A stretch of DNA of 64,000 bases from Lachnospiraceae bacterium. GTDB taxonomy: Bacteria > Bacillota > Clostridia > Lachnospirales > Lachnospiraceae. Positions 25,103 to 34,437 of this stretch are shown here, in pieces (within the stretch, counting starts at the first letter, position 1; the number at the start of each line of letters is the position of its first letter). The notes beneath the pieces were generated by a model that made no database searches, was not told the origin of the DNA, and saw nothing but the letters and a program-made list of their open reading frames with translations. The DNA lies in contig SVEC01000010.1 in assembly GCA_015057555.1 (NCBI GenBank), forward strand, positions 32,472 to 96,471, read 5' to 3'. The position numbers and the translations under genes were made by a program.

Positions 25103-27883
25103 TTAAATTCCAAGTTCGTCCTTAACAACTCTTATAGACTCTTCTAGACATCTTATAAAATATTCATATTTCTCTGTGATAAACGCCTCATTCTCTGCCT
25201 TACCAGCAAATTCCTGTTCCTTAGCAACCTCAGAAAAATTCAGCAATCCTATGGTTAATGCATTACTCTTAAGGGTATGTGCTACTCGAGCATACTCCTT
25301 CCAATTCTTATTATCATAATATTCCTTTAGATCTCCCTTATAGTCAGTTGCATTCTTAACATAATGACCTAAAACTTCCTCATATAAGTCATCTAATCCG
25401 CCACAGTACTTTAAGCCTTCTTCTTTATCTAAAATATAAGAAACCATCGAAACATTCTTATCTTCCTTAGATTTAACATTATTAGACTCAACCATTTCTG
25501 TAGATTTTGAAGTTTCTGTATTCTCCTCTTTTAGATGGTTACCATCCTCTAAATACTTCACAAGTACTTGTTCTAATCTGTTGTACTCTACAGGCTTTGT
25601 AACATAATCAGAAAAACCTTCTCTCTGGTACTGTTCTGCCGCTCCCTTAATAGCATTTGCAGTAAGGACAATTACTGTTGTTTCCCTATTCAAGCCTTCA
25701 TTATCAGTTCTAATAATATGCAAGGTTTCTATTCCGTCAGGCTCCGGCATCATATGATCCATAAATATAAGGTCATACTTATTCATCTTACACTTATCTA
25801 TGCATTCTATTCCACTGGAAGCAAAATCAAGCTTCAATCCTGTCTTACCAAGCAATGCGCTCATAACCTTAAGATTCATATCATTATCATCAACAATAAG
25901 AATAAACTTATCCGGAGAGAACAAAATTTCTTCCTTACGACTGTTATCCTGTGCCAATGCAAAATACGCATCCTCAAAGTCTCCCATAGGGGTATCATCA
26001 ACTATTTCCTGCGGAATTGTTATTGTAAATGTACTACCATAACCATATTTACTGTCTACTTTTATGGTGCCATTCATATTATCAATCAGCTGTTTTGTTA
26101 TACTTAGTCCCAAACCTGTTCCCTGGATGTATTTATTACGCTTAAGTTCCATTCTCTGGAAGCTGTCAAATAGATTTGGAATATCCTCCTCTTTGATTCC
26201 AACACCTGTATCAGACACAGAAAACTCTATGTTAAATCCATCTTTATCTTTAACACCCTTAAGAGATATAGATATTGAACCTTCAACTGTATACTTAATA
26301 GCGTTAGATAATATATTATTAAATATCTGCTTAATTCTTATCTCGTCACCATTAAGGGATGTAGGTATACTTTCATCAATGTCAAGCTTAACCTCTAAAT
26401 TCTTTTCATCTAGTTTTACAGCTGCCCCAAGGAATACGTCTTTTAGAAGGGCTGCTACCTTATATGGGCTATCACATATTACCAATTTACCGGCATCAAG
26501 CTTAGAAAAATCAAGTATATCATCTATAAGACTTATAAGAAGCTTACTTGCATTCTCAATATTTTTGGCATATTCCCTTGTGTCATTATCGTAATTTTCT
26601 CTAAGAATCATCTCATTCATACCAACTATGGTATTAATAGGGGTTCTTATCTCGTGGGACATGTTTGCGAGGAACATAGCTCTAGACTCGCTTGTTGCAA
26701 CCGCAATCTGCTTTTCCTTCTCAAGTTCAAGTAAGTCACGTCCTGTCTGAATTATCGCCATGAAGAACAAGAACACAAGACCTATGCATAGAGCCATTCC
26801 ATTATTAACTGCTGCTTCATCATACACCTGATAAATCTCTCCAACACCAGCCAGCATAAGTCCTGCCAGACCCAAAGCTACCTCTTTATATTCATTTATA
26901 AATTTTTTCTTAGTATCTATAATTACTGTAGCAAAAAGAGTTACTATAAACACTACAATTATTGCATGGGACACTCCCATGGTCTCCGAAAAATCCTTTA
27001 CGTCTGCAAACTGCAATACAGTTGATATAATAAAATTAATCACTGAACATATACCAATAATTGTGTACGCCTTTTCATATCGCTCCTTTTGTATCTTATT
27101 AGCATAAGACATAAACGGAAATGGAAGTAGCATTATCATAAAAAAGCCTACATCACTTGCGATGGTGCTATTAGGCAGGAAAATCTGTCTCAGCTTTGAT
27201 TCTGCTATCAACCAAACAGATGCTACTAAAAGTGCCAAGCCTAGATAAGCAATATTCATATTCTTCTTATATATAAATCGAACTATAATACAGTAAAACA
27301 CTACCATAACACTAAGAACAAGCATAAACAAAGCCATTATGGTAACAGGAAGATATTTACTCACTAATCCAGTCCATATCTGCTCACGATTACCTACTAG
27401 CATATTATTTACATATCCAGAATAAGGAGAGTGACTTACTATTTCCATACTAAGTGTCTTACCTGCATCAGAAGTCAATAACTCCACAAAAACATATACA
27501 CTCACACTATTCTTTCCAAACTTTCTGGTACCATTTGTGCTATATTTTTCCCTAACTTCTCCATCCACGCTTATGGTTATGTCTTGCTGAGTACTTCTAA
27601 TGCACAACCAAGTGCCTTTCATATCTGAAGGGATTTTCTTTTCGATTCTTAATACATCTCCACTTTTAGTTCCACATGCCCCTGGCACTGTAATAGGCAC
27701 TCTTGTACCATCCGAAGATACCATTTCCCAACCATCATCAAAGGACATACTTCCTCCAACTTTAAAATTGGTCTCCTTTTCAGAGGTCATTTCTCCTATA
27801 ATAAAATACAAGATTGAAATTATCAAAAATACTCCTGACAAATATTGAATTATTTTCATGCCATTACCGATTTTATTATCCAT
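25103..27883 (-). CDS. Hybrid sensor histidine kinase with receiver and Hpt domains
   Basis: Protein of 926 residues. Residues about 10-30 are a membrane helix, then an extracellular beta-rich domain (about 35-165), then seven membrane helices (175-385) in a 7TMR-DISM arrangement. The HisKA box is SHEIRTPINTIVG with His near 410. The ATPase N, G1 and G2 blocks include NAIKYT, DTGVGI and GTGLGLSI. A receiver domain follows with the phospho-acceptor Asp in FMDHMMPEPDG (about 711). The C-terminal Hpt domain has HTLKSNALTIG (His about 870). It is a complete internal phosphorelay lacking only an output. No response regulator gene lies next to it. A terminator-like hairpin sits in its leader. The downstream coupled genes may be functionally linked. 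Confidence 0.93.
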   Translation of the reverse strand: MDNKIGNGMKIIQYLSGVFLIISILYFIIGEMTSEKETNFKVGGSMSFDDGWEMVSSDGTRVPITVPGACGTKSGDVLRIEKKIPSDMKGTWLCIRSTQQDITISVDGEVREKYSTNGTRKFGKNSVSVYVFVELLTSDAGKTLSMEIVSHSPYSGYVNNMLVGNREQIWTGLVSKYLPVTIMALFMLVLSVMVVFYCIIVRFIYKKNMNIAYLGLALLVASVWLIAESKLRQIFLPNSTIASDVGFFMIMLLPFPFMSYANKIQKERYEKAYTIIGICSVINFIISTVLQFADVKDFSETMGVSHAIIVVFIVTLFATVIIDTKKKFINEYKEVALGLAGLMLAGVGEIYQVYDEAAVNNGMALCIGLVFLFFMAIIQTGRDLLELEKEKQIAVATSESRAMFLANMSHEIRTPINTIVGMNEMILRENYDNDTREYAKNIENASKLLISLIDDILDFSKLDAGKLVICDSPYKVAALLKDVFLGAAVKLDEKNLEVKLDIDESIPTSLNGDEIRIKQIFNNILSNAIKYTVEGSISISLKGVKDKDGFNIEFSVSDTGVGIKEEDIPNLFDSFQRMELKRNKYIQGTGLGLSITKQLIDNMNGTIKVDSKYGYGSTFTITIPQEIVDDTPMGDFEDAYFALAQDNSRKEEILFSPDKFILIVDDNDMNLKVMSALLGKTGLKLDFASSGIECIDKCKMNKYDLIFMDHMMPEPDGIETLHIIRTDNEGLNRETTVIVLTANAIKGAAEQYQREGFSDYVTKPVEYNRLEQVLVKYLEDGNHLKEENTETSKSTEMVESNNVKSKEDKNVSMVSYILDKEEGLKYCGGLDDLYEEVLGHYVKNATDYKGDLKEYYDNKNWKEYARVAHTLKSNALTIGLLNFSEVAKEQEFAGKAENEAFITEKYEYFIRCLEESIRVVKDELGI

Positions 27884-27904
27884 ATTTATCCTCCATAAGT
27901 AAAA

Positions 27905-27934
27905 ATATAGTGTAGAAATGCATCTACACTATAT
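27905..27934 (-). promoter_or_regulatory. Leader terminator hairpin before the hybrid kinase gene
   Basis: Perfect 12-bp stem, 27905-27916 with 27923-27934, 6-nt loop, followed on the minus strand by five T and then almost at once by GGAGG and the ATG. It has the form of an intrinsic terminator placed between promoter and gene, so attenuation is possible. Confidence 0.6.
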
Positions 27935-28016
27935 TATAACATCTTTTATTTATAAAACATAGCACATTATTCTCTTAGTTTTTTAAGACAAATTTCCAAT
28001 AATCCTAATACTCTAT

Positions 28017-28046
28017 TATATAAATATCTCCACAATCCATTGTCAA
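28017..28046 (-). promoter_or_regulatory. Candidate sigma-A promoter of the hybrid kinase gene
   Basis: Minus strand TTGACA (28046-28041), 18-bp spacer, TATATA (28022-28017). It gives a leader of roughly 125 nt. The rest of the 318-bp gap (27884-28201) holds the leader hairpin and the etfA terminator; I see nothing else. Confidence 0.6.
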
Positions 28047-28148
28047 TGTAGTTAATTTAATTTTCTCACCTTTCTTTATCTCAAATATATTTTCCTTTTT
28101 TATTTATAGTCTTTAAGTAACATACGTATGAAGAAGGTGTTTTTATGA

Positions 28149-28195
28149 AAAAAAGAGGTTATTACCCCAAAAGGAATAATAACCTCTAAAAAACA
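28149..28195 (-). terminator. Intrinsic terminator of the butyrate operon
   Basis: Perfect 11-bp stem, 28154-28164 with 28177-28187, followed on the minus strand by seven T. It lies 14 bp after the etfA stop. Confidence 0.95.
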
Positions 28196-28201
28196 CTTTA
28201 A

Positions 28202-29245
28202 TTACTTGCTAGCAAGTTCATTCTTAAGAGCTGCAGTAAGAGCAGGAACAATCTTGTTAAGATCTCCAACGATACCGTAATCAGCTACATCAAAGATAGG
28301 CGCATCTGCATCCTTATTGATAGCGATGATGATATCTGACTCCTCCATACCAGCAACGTGCTGAATAGCACCTGAGATACCAATTGCGAAGTAGAGACTT
28401 GGACGTACAGTCTTTCCAGTCTGTCCTACCTGATAATCTCTCTCCATCCAGCCTGAATCAACAACTGCTCTTGAGCAGCTTACTGTTCCGCCGAGAACAT
28501 CTGCGAGATCCTTTAATATCTGGAAGTTCTCTGCTGAACCAACACCACGTCCACCTGATACGAGAATCTTAGCGTCCATGATATCTACTGTATCCTTAAC
28601 TGACTTAACAACCTCAAGAATCTCAACATACTTGTTGTCTGGAGTAAAGCCTGGGTTAAACTCAATAACCTCTGCCTTAGCGCCGTCGATTCTATCAATC
28701 TTCTGCATAACACCAGGACGAACTGTAGCCATCTGTGGTCTGTTATCTGGACATGCGATTGTTGCGATTGTGTTACCACCAAATGCAGGACGAGTCATAA
28801 GAAGCTGATTGTGCTTCTGCTCCTGATTTGGAATAGGGTTGATTGGGAAATCACCAATCTCAAGAACTGTACAGTCTGCAGTAAGACCTGTAGCAACTCT
28901 TGCTGAAACACGAGGGCCAAGATCTCTACCGATAGCTGTAGCACCAACTAATACGATATCTGGCTTATACTCGTTAATAACAGAAGCCATAGCGTGTGTA
29001 TAAGGCTCTGTTCTGTACTCCTTTAATTCTGGATCGTCTACAACGATAACCTTGTCAGCACCATATGCTGCAAGCTCGTCAGCAAGATTCTTTACCTGAT
29101 ATCCGATAAGAATTGCTGTAACATCTGTATCTAAGTCCTTTGCAAGATCCTTAGCCTTACCGAGTAATTCGAATGCGATTCCGCTTAACTCGTTATCAAC
29201 CTGCTGTGCAAAGACATATACTCCCTTATATTGTTCTAAACCCAT
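28202..29245 (-). CDS. etfA: Electron transfer flavoprotein subunit alpha
   Basis: Protein of 347 residues. The C-terminal FAD domain carries LVSGGRGVGSAENF, the conserved arginine region YQVGQTGKTVRPSLYFAIGISGAIQH and the INKDADAPIF segment. Together with EtfB it binds two FAD and forms the bifurcating complex with butyryl-CoA dehydrogenase, coupling NADH-driven crotonyl-CoA reduction to ferredoxin reduction. The family's usual N-terminus starts MGLEQYKGVYVFA, so I use the ATG at 29245. GTG codons at 29257 and 29254 lie close to a GGA-type ribosome site and are possible. Last gene of the butyrate operon, directly before a strong terminator. Confidence 0.96.
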   Translation of the reverse strand: MGLEQYKGVYVFAQQVDNELSGIAFELLGKAKDLAKDLDTDVTAILIGYQVKNLADELAAYGADKVIVVDDPELKEYRTEPYTHAMASVINEYKPDIVLVGATAIGRDLGPRVSARVATGLTADCTVLEIGDFPINPIPNQEQKHNQLLMTRPAFGGNTIATIACPDNRPQMATVRPGVMQKIDRIDGAKAEVIEFNPGFTPDNKYVEILEVVKSVKDTVDIMDAKILVSGGRGVGSAENFQILKDLADVLGGTVSCSRAVVDSGWMERDYQVGQTGKTVRPSLYFAIGISGAIQHVAGMEESDIIIAINKDADAPIFDVADYGIVGDLNKIVPALTAALKNELASK

Positions 29246-29269
29246 TTTATTCACCACTTTTCCTTTTTA

Positions 29270-30052
29270 TTATATTACGTGCTTATCTTTAAGCTTGCCT
29301 ACGATGTAATCAACAGCCTCAGCTGGATCAAGAGTAACCTTCTCTCCGCTACCCTTTCTTACCTTATCAGAAGCCTTAGCAATCTTTGTAGGTGATCCCT
29401 TAAGACCTAGGTTAGCATCATCTACATCTACAAGATTTGCTCTACCCCATACTGTAATCTCAGCATCACATGCATCGAAGATTCCGCCTGGAGTCATGTA
29501 ACGTGGCTCGTTTAACTCAGCAAGAGCAGTTACAAGACATGGCATCTGGGCCTTAACCATATGGTATCTGTCCTCATACTGTCTCTTAACGATTACGCTG
29601 TTACCCTCAATCTTAATATCCTCAGCGTATGAAATAACTGGAATATTAAGATGCTCTGAAATCTGTGGTCCAACCTGAGCAGTATCACCATCGATAGCCT
29701 GACGACCAGTGATGATTAAATCATACTCGAGATTTCTGATTGCACCTGCAAGAGTAGTTGATGTAGCCCAAGTATCAGCACCACCAAGAACTCTATCTGT
29801 AACAAGAATTCCCTTGTCTGCGCCCATAGCCATAGCCTCACGAAGAACGTCCTCAGCCTTTGGAAGACCCATTGTGATAACTGTAACCTCTGCGCCTGTC
29901 TCATCCTTAATTCTAAGAGCTGCTTCAAGACCAGCCTTATCATCAGGATTCATAATTGTGAGCATTGCTCCTCTATCTAATGTACCATCTGGATTGAACT
30001 TAACTCCACCCTTAGTATCAGGTACCTGCTTAATACAAACTATAATCTTCAC
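29270..30052 (-). CDS. etfB: Electron transfer flavoprotein subunit beta
   Basis: Protein of 260 residues. The start MKIIVCIKQVPDT and the segment DGDTAQVGPQISEHLNIP are characteristic of EtfB, with the adenine-nucleotide region LTIMNPDDKAGLEAALRIKD. The bifurcating type binds a second FAD here. Start codon is GTG with GGAGG 8 nt upstream. It lies 13 bp after bcd and 24 bp before etfA, so the three subunits of the complex are made in order from one transcript. Confidence 0.96.
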   Translation of the reverse strand: MKIIVCIKQVPDTKGGVKFNPDGTLDRGAMLTIMNPDDKAGLEAALRIKDETGAEVTVITMGLPKAEDVLREAMAMGADKGILVTDRVLGGADTWATSTTLAGAIRNLEYDLIITGRQAIDGDTAQVGPQISEHLNIPVISYAEDIKIEGNSVIVKRQYEDRYHMVKAQMPCLVTALAELNEPRYMTPGGIFDACDAEITVWGRANLVDVDDANLGLKGSPTKIAKASDKVRKGSGEKVTLDPAEAVDYIVGKLKDKHVI

Positions 30053-30065
30053 GAAAAGTACCTCC

Positions 30066-31232
30066 TTACTTTAATAAGTCAGCAGAGATAACCATACGCT
30101 GTACTTCTGAAGTACCCTCGTAAATCTCTGTGATCTTAGCATCACGCATCATACGCTCAACATCATACTCTCTGATGTATCCGTAACCACCATGTAACTG
30201 AACTGCCTTAGTAGTAACCTCCATAGCTACCTCTGCAGCATATAACTTAGCCATTGCTGCCTCAACACCATATGAAGTCTTATGATCAATCTGGTACTGA
30301 GCCTTCTTCATAGCTGCCTTATATACTAAGTTTCTAGCAGCCTCAACCTTAGTAGCCATATCAGCTAACTGGAACTGAGTATTCTGGAACTGAGCGATTG
30401 AACGACCAAACTGCTTTCTTTCCTTAACGTAGTTAATAGTTGCCTCAAGAGCACCTGCTGCAATACCAAGAGCCTGTGCTGCGATACCGATACGTCCACC
30501 ATCAAGTGTGTGCATAGCGATTGCAAATCCCTTACCCTTCTGGCCAAGTAAGTTCTCCTTTGGAATTCTACAGTCAGTGAAGATAAGCTCGTAAGTTGAT
30601 GAACCTCTGATACCCATCTTCTTCTCCTTAGTACCAAATGTAAATCCAGGAGTTCCCTTATCTACGATAAATGCTGAAATCTCCTTGAAAGGACGACCCT
30701 TTTTCTCAATGATACCAGTAACTGCGATAACGATATATACATCTGCTTCCTTACCGTTAGTGATAAAGCACTTAGATCCGTTAAGAACCCACTCATCTCC
30801 ATCAAGAACAGCCTTAGTCTGCTGACCCTGAGCGTCTGTACCTGCTCCTGGCTCAGTAAGACCGAAAGCACCTAACTTCTTACCTGAACAAAGGTCTGGG
30901 AGATACTTCTGCTTTTGCTCCTCAGTACCATAAGTTTGGATTGGGTCTACACAAAGTGATGTGTGTGCAGATACGATAACACCTGTAGTACCACAAACCT
31001 TTGAAAGCTCCTCAACACACATAGCATATGTTAAAGGATCACAACCCTGTCCGCCGTACTCCTTTGGTACAGGTATACCTAAGAAACCACTCTTAGCCAT
31101 CTTCTCTACTGTCTCTCTTGGGAAGCATTCTGTCTCATCAACTTCCTGTGCAAGAGGCTTTACTTCATTCTGTGCAAAATCTCTGAAAAGAGTTCTTGCC
31201 ATCTCATGCTTCTTACTTAAAGTAAAATCCAT
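30066..31232 (-). CDS. bcd: Butyryl-CoA dehydrogenase
   Basis: Acyl-CoA dehydrogenase of 388 residues, full length. Visible family blocks: FGLTEPGAGTDAQG and FITNGKEADVYIV around the FAD site, and the C-terminal YGYIREYDVERMMRDAKITEIYEGTSEVQR (about 350-378), in which the Glu of IYEGT is the catalytic base of short-chain enzymes. It reduces crotonyl-CoA to butyryl-CoA in complex with EtfAB. Its place between hbd and etfB settles the substrate. AGGAGG precedes the ATG. Confidence 0.96.
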   Translation of the reverse strand: MDFTLSKKHEMARTLFRDFAQNEVKPLAQEVDETECFPRETVEKMAKSGFLGIPVPKEYGGQGCDPLTYAMCVEELSKVCGTTGVIVSAHTSLCVDPIQTYGTEEQKQKYLPDLCSGKKLGAFGLTEPGAGTDAQGQQTKAVLDGDEWVLNGSKCFITNGKEADVYIVIAVTGIIEKKGRPFKEISAFIVDKGTPGFTFGTKEKKMGIRGSSTYELIFTDCRIPKENLLGQKGKGFAIAMHTLDGGRIGIAAQALGIAAGALEATINYVKERKQFGRSIAQFQNTQFQLADMATKVEAARNLVYKAAMKKAQYQIDHKTSYGVEAAMAKLYAAEVAMEVTTKAVQLHGGYGYIREYDVERMMRDAKITEIYEGTSEVQRMVISADLLK

Positions 31233-31276
31233 TGTTATTTCCTCCTAATATATTTACACCTAAAATACGATTGCTC

Positions 31277-32149
31277 TTATACAGCATCCATTGGTGTCTT
31301 TGTACGATCAGCATTGTAGATATAGAATCCCTTGCCTGACTTAACACCAAGGTTACCGCCACGTACCATCTTACGAAGTAATGGACATGCACGATACTTG
31401 CTATCACCTGTCTCATTGTAAAGAACATCCATAATTGCAAGACAGATATCAAGACCGATGAAATCACCTAACTCAAGTGGTCCCATTGGGTGGTTAGCAC
31501 CAAGCTTCATAGCTGCATCGATACCAGCTACATCTGATACACCCTCCATCTTAATGAATGCTGCTTCATTAATCATAGGTATTAAGATACGGTTAACAAC
31601 GAAACCAGCTGCCTCATTAACCTGAACTGGAGTCTTATTAATCTCCTCTGATATCTTAATAATTGTATCTACTGTCTCCTGTGGGGTGTTAACACCTGCA
31701 ATAACCTCAACTAACTTCATTCTGTCAGCTGGATTAAAGAAATGCATACCAATCATTGGACGAGTAAGACCATTTCCAATCTCAGTGATTGAAAGTGATG
31801 ATGTATTTGAAGCGAAAATACATTCTGGCTTACAAATCTTATCTAACTCACCAAATGTTGTCTTCTTAACTCCCATATCCTCAAATGCAGCCTCAACGAT
31901 TAAATCACAATCTGCACAAAGGTCTTCCTTAAGACCAGGAGTGATGCTATTAAGAATCTCATCAACCTTCTCCTGTGTCATCTTTCCTTTTTCAACGAGC
32001 TTTGCATAACCCTTTGCAATCTTGTCCTTACCACCTTCAGCCCACTCCTGCTTGATGTCACAAAGAGCTACTTCATATCCATCAACCATAGCGAAAGCCT
32101 TAGCGATACCCTGACCCATGGTACCTGCACCAATAACGCCTACTTTCAT
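31277..32149 (-). CDS. hbd: 3-hydroxybutyryl-CoA dehydrogenase
   Basis: Protein of 290 residues. The N-terminal NAD-binding motif is GVIGAGTMGQGIA; the catalytic His is in GMHFFNPADRMKLVEVI, and the C-terminal domain contains the Asn of AGFVVNRIL. It reduces acetoacetyl-CoA to 3-hydroxybutyryl-CoA. AGGAGG precedes the ATG. The 141-bp gap to crt, wide for this operon, contains a non-terminator hairpin that may separate or stabilise two mRNA segments. Confidence 0.96.
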   Translation of the reverse strand: MKVGVIGAGTMGQGIAKAFAMVDGYEVALCDIKQEWAEGGKDKIAKGYAKLVEKGKMTQEKVDEILNSITPGLKEDLCADCDLIVEAAFEDMGVKKTTFGELDKICKPECIFASNTSSLSITEIGNGLTRPMIGMHFFNPADRMKLVEVIAGVNTPQETVDTIIKISEEINKTPVQVNEAAGFVVNRILIPMINEAAFIKMEGVSDVAGIDAAMKLGANHPMGPLELGDFIGLDICLAIMDVLYNETGDSKYRACPLLRKMVRGGNLGVKSGKGFYIYNADRTKTPMDAV

Positions 32150-32235
32150 TTTTATGTCCTCCTAAAATATATTTGTGGATTTCCTAAATGAATTCATATA
32201 CGTTTCGTTCAATTAGTCATCCTTATTTCACACGG

Positions 32236-32262
32236 ATAGGATGGCCAACTTGACCACCCTAT
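32236..32262 (-). promoter_or_regulatory. Intercistronic hairpin between crt and hbd
   Basis: About 11 paired positions with two G-U pairs in a 27-nt inverted repeat. No T-run follows, so it is not a terminator. It may act in mRNA processing or stability within the butyrate operon. Confidence 0.5.
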
Positions 32263-32290
32263 TCATGTTAAAAACATATTAATATAATAA

Positions 32291-33082
32291 CTACTTATTC
32301 TGGAAAGGAACTACCTTTAACTTCTTTTCCTTGTCCTTCTCTAAGAAGTTACCCATACCAGCCTTCTGGTCTTCTGTCTCAAAGCAATCACCAAAAAGCT
32401 TCTCCTCAATAACGATAGCTGCATCCATATCAACCTGCATACCGTCATTAATAGCCTTCTTACAGTTACGTACTGCTATAGGAGCATTCTGAGCAATCTT
32501 AGCTGCAAGCTTCTTAGCTGCTGGCATTAACTCCTCCTGAGTGTAAACTGCATTAACAAGACCAATTCTTAAAGCCTCATCAGCCTTAATGTTAATAGCT
32601 GAGTAAATCATCTGCTTAGCCATGCCTTCGCCTACAAGACGAGCAAGTCTCTGAGTACCACCAAATCCTGGAGTAATACCAAGACCAACCTCCGGCTGAC
32701 CAAATACTGCATTATCTGAACAGATTCTGATATCACAGCTCATAGAAATCTCACATCCACCACCAAGTGCAAAGCCGTTAATAGCTGCAATCACTGGAAT
32801 AGGGAATGTCTCAATCTTCCTAAATACATCATTACCCTTCTTACCGAATGCCTCACCCTCAGCCTTTGAAAGAGTTGACATCTCTCCGATATCAGCACCA
32901 GCAACAAAGCTCTTCTCGCCAGCACCAGTAAGGATAACTGCTCTAGTTGCATCCAAATCAATAGCATCAAATGTAGCCTCAAGCTCCTCAAGAACCTGGC
33001 TGTTAAGAGCATTTAAAGCTCTCTCTCTGTTAATAGTAACGATACCAACGTATCCGTCCTGCTCATAAGTTATAAATTCCAT
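32291..33082 (-). CDS. crt: 3-hydroxybutyryl-CoA dehydratase (crotonase)
   Basis: Protein of 263 residues of the enoyl-CoA hydratase fold. The oxyanion-hole segment FVAGADIGEM and the second block INGFALGGGCEISMSCDIRICSD (about 100-122) are present, with the catalytic Glu pair in GCEI and GQPEVGLGI. It dehydrates 3-hydroxybutyryl-CoA to crotonyl-CoA. The gene lies 18 bp after thl and has AAAGGAG before the ATG. Confidence 0.96.
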   Translation of the reverse strand: MEFITYEQDGYVGIVTINRERALNALNSQVLEELEATFDAIDLDATRAVILTGAGEKSFVAGADIGEMSTLSKAEGEAFGKKGNDVFRKIETFPIPVIAAINGFALGGGCEISMSCDIRICSDNAVFGQPEVGLGITPGFGGTQRLARLVGEGMAKQMIYSAINIKADEALRIGLVNAVYTQEELMPAAKKLAAKIAQNAPIAVRNCKKAINDGMQVDMDAAIVIEEKLFGDCFETEDQKAGMGNFLEKDKEKKLKVVPFQNK

Positions 33083-33100
33083 TGAAATTCTCCTTTTAGC

Positions 33101-34282
33101 TTAGTCTCTCTTAACGATAGTTGCACAACCCATACCGCCACCGATACAAAGTGTTGCAAGGCCTGTCTTAGCATCCTTAGCTTCCATCTCATGAAGAAGT
33201 GTAACAAGGATACGACATCCTGAAGCACCAACTGGGTGACCAAGTGCAATAGCACCACCGTTTGGATTAAGCTGCTTATCTACATCAATACCAAGATCTC
33301 CACCTACTGCAATTGACTGAGCTGCAAATGCCTCGTTAGCCTCGATAATATCGAAGTCCTCAATCTTCATATCAGCCTTAGCCATAACCTTCTTAGTAGC
33401 AGGAACAGGACCAATACCCATAACCTCTGGTCTACATCCAGCAAGAGCACCAGCTACCCAAGTAGCCATAGGCTTAACGCCAAGCTCCTTAGCCTTCTCC
33501 TCTGACATAACTACGATAGCTGCAGCACCATCATTAATACCTGAAGCGTTACCTGCAGTTACGAAACCATCCTTATTAATAGGACGAAGCTTTGCAAGAC
33601 CTTCCATAGATGTACCAGCTCTTGGACCCTCATCCTTAGCGAATACGATTTCTGCTTTCTTAGTCTTAATAGTTACAGGAACGATTTCTTTATCAAATGC
33701 ACCATTTGCCTGAGCTGCCTCAGCCTTCTGCTGGCTCTTTACTGCAAACTCGTCAAGCTCTTCTCTAGTGATTCCCCACTCCTCACAGATATTGTCTGCT
33801 GTCTTAATCATGTGGTAATCATTGAATGCATCCCAAAGTGCATCATTTACCATACAGTCCTTCATAACTGCATTGTTCATACGGTATCCAAAACGAGCCT
33901 TATCAAGAGCATATGGAGCCATTGACATATTCTCCATACCACCAGCTACAACGATATCAGCCTCACCAGCCATAATCATCTGAGCTGCCATATTTACACA
34001 GTTAAGACCTGAACCACATACTACATTTATTGTAACAGCTGGGACCTCGTTTGGGAGTCCTGCCTTAATAGATGCCTGACGTGCAACGTTCTGTCCTAAA
34101 CCAGCCTGAATTACACAACCCATGTAAACCTGATCAACAGCCTCTGGAGCAACTCCTGCTCTGTTTAAAGCTTCCTTGATTACGATTGCGCCAAGATCTG
34201 CTGCTGGAGTGTTACTAAGTGTTCCACCCATAGTACCGATTGCTGTACGACATGCGCCTGCTAAAACTACTTTCTTTGACAT
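33101..34282 (-). CDS. thl: Acetyl-CoA C-acetyltransferase (thiolase)
   Basis: Protein of 393 residues. The acylating Cys is in [13 protein letters not shown] (about residue 88), and the C-terminal [17 protein letters not shown] and CIGGGMGCA blocks provide His and the second Cys. It condenses two acetyl-CoA into acetoacetyl-CoA, the entry step of the butyrate pathway. GGAGG precedes the ATG. First gene of the operon, with a promoter about 70 bp upstream. Confidence 0.97.
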   Translation of the reverse strand: MSKKVVLAGACRTAIGTMGGTLSNTPAADLGAIVIKEALNRAGVAPEAVDQVYMGCVIQAGLGQNVARQASIKAGLPNEVPAVTINVVCGSGLNCVNMAAQMIMAGEADIVVAGGMENMSMAPYALDKARFGYRMNNAVMKDCMVNDALWDAFNDYHMIKTADNICEEWGITREELDEFAVKSQQKAEAAQANGAFDKEIVPVTIKTKKAEIVFAKDEGPRAGTSMEGLAKLRPINKDGFVTAGNASGINDGAAAIVVMSEEKAKELGVKPMATWVAGALAGCRPEVMGIGPVPATKKVMAKADMKIEDFDIIEANEAFAAQSIAVGGDLGIDVDKQLNPNGGAIALGHPVGASGCRILVTLLHEMEAKDAKTGLATLCIGGGMGCATIVKRD

Positions 34283-34350
34283 GATAATTTTATTCCTCCA
34301 TTTTTCTATAATTATGTCATAAGGTCATACCCCTCGACATTGTTACCCAC

Positions 34351-34379
34351 ATAATATCATATTTGAATACCTTTCGCAA
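34351..34379 (-). promoter_or_regulatory. Promoter of the butyrate operon
   Basis: Minus strand TTGCGA (34379-34374), 17-bp spacer, TATTAT (34356-34351). The predicted start near 34344 gives a leader of about 60 nt before thl. No obvious operator or riboswitch is visible in that leader. Confidence 0.75.
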
Positions 34380-34437
34380 TAAATTTAAGCCTATGATTTG
34401 GATTTGAATTGTATTTTTTTTAGTGCGTAAGGGTATA

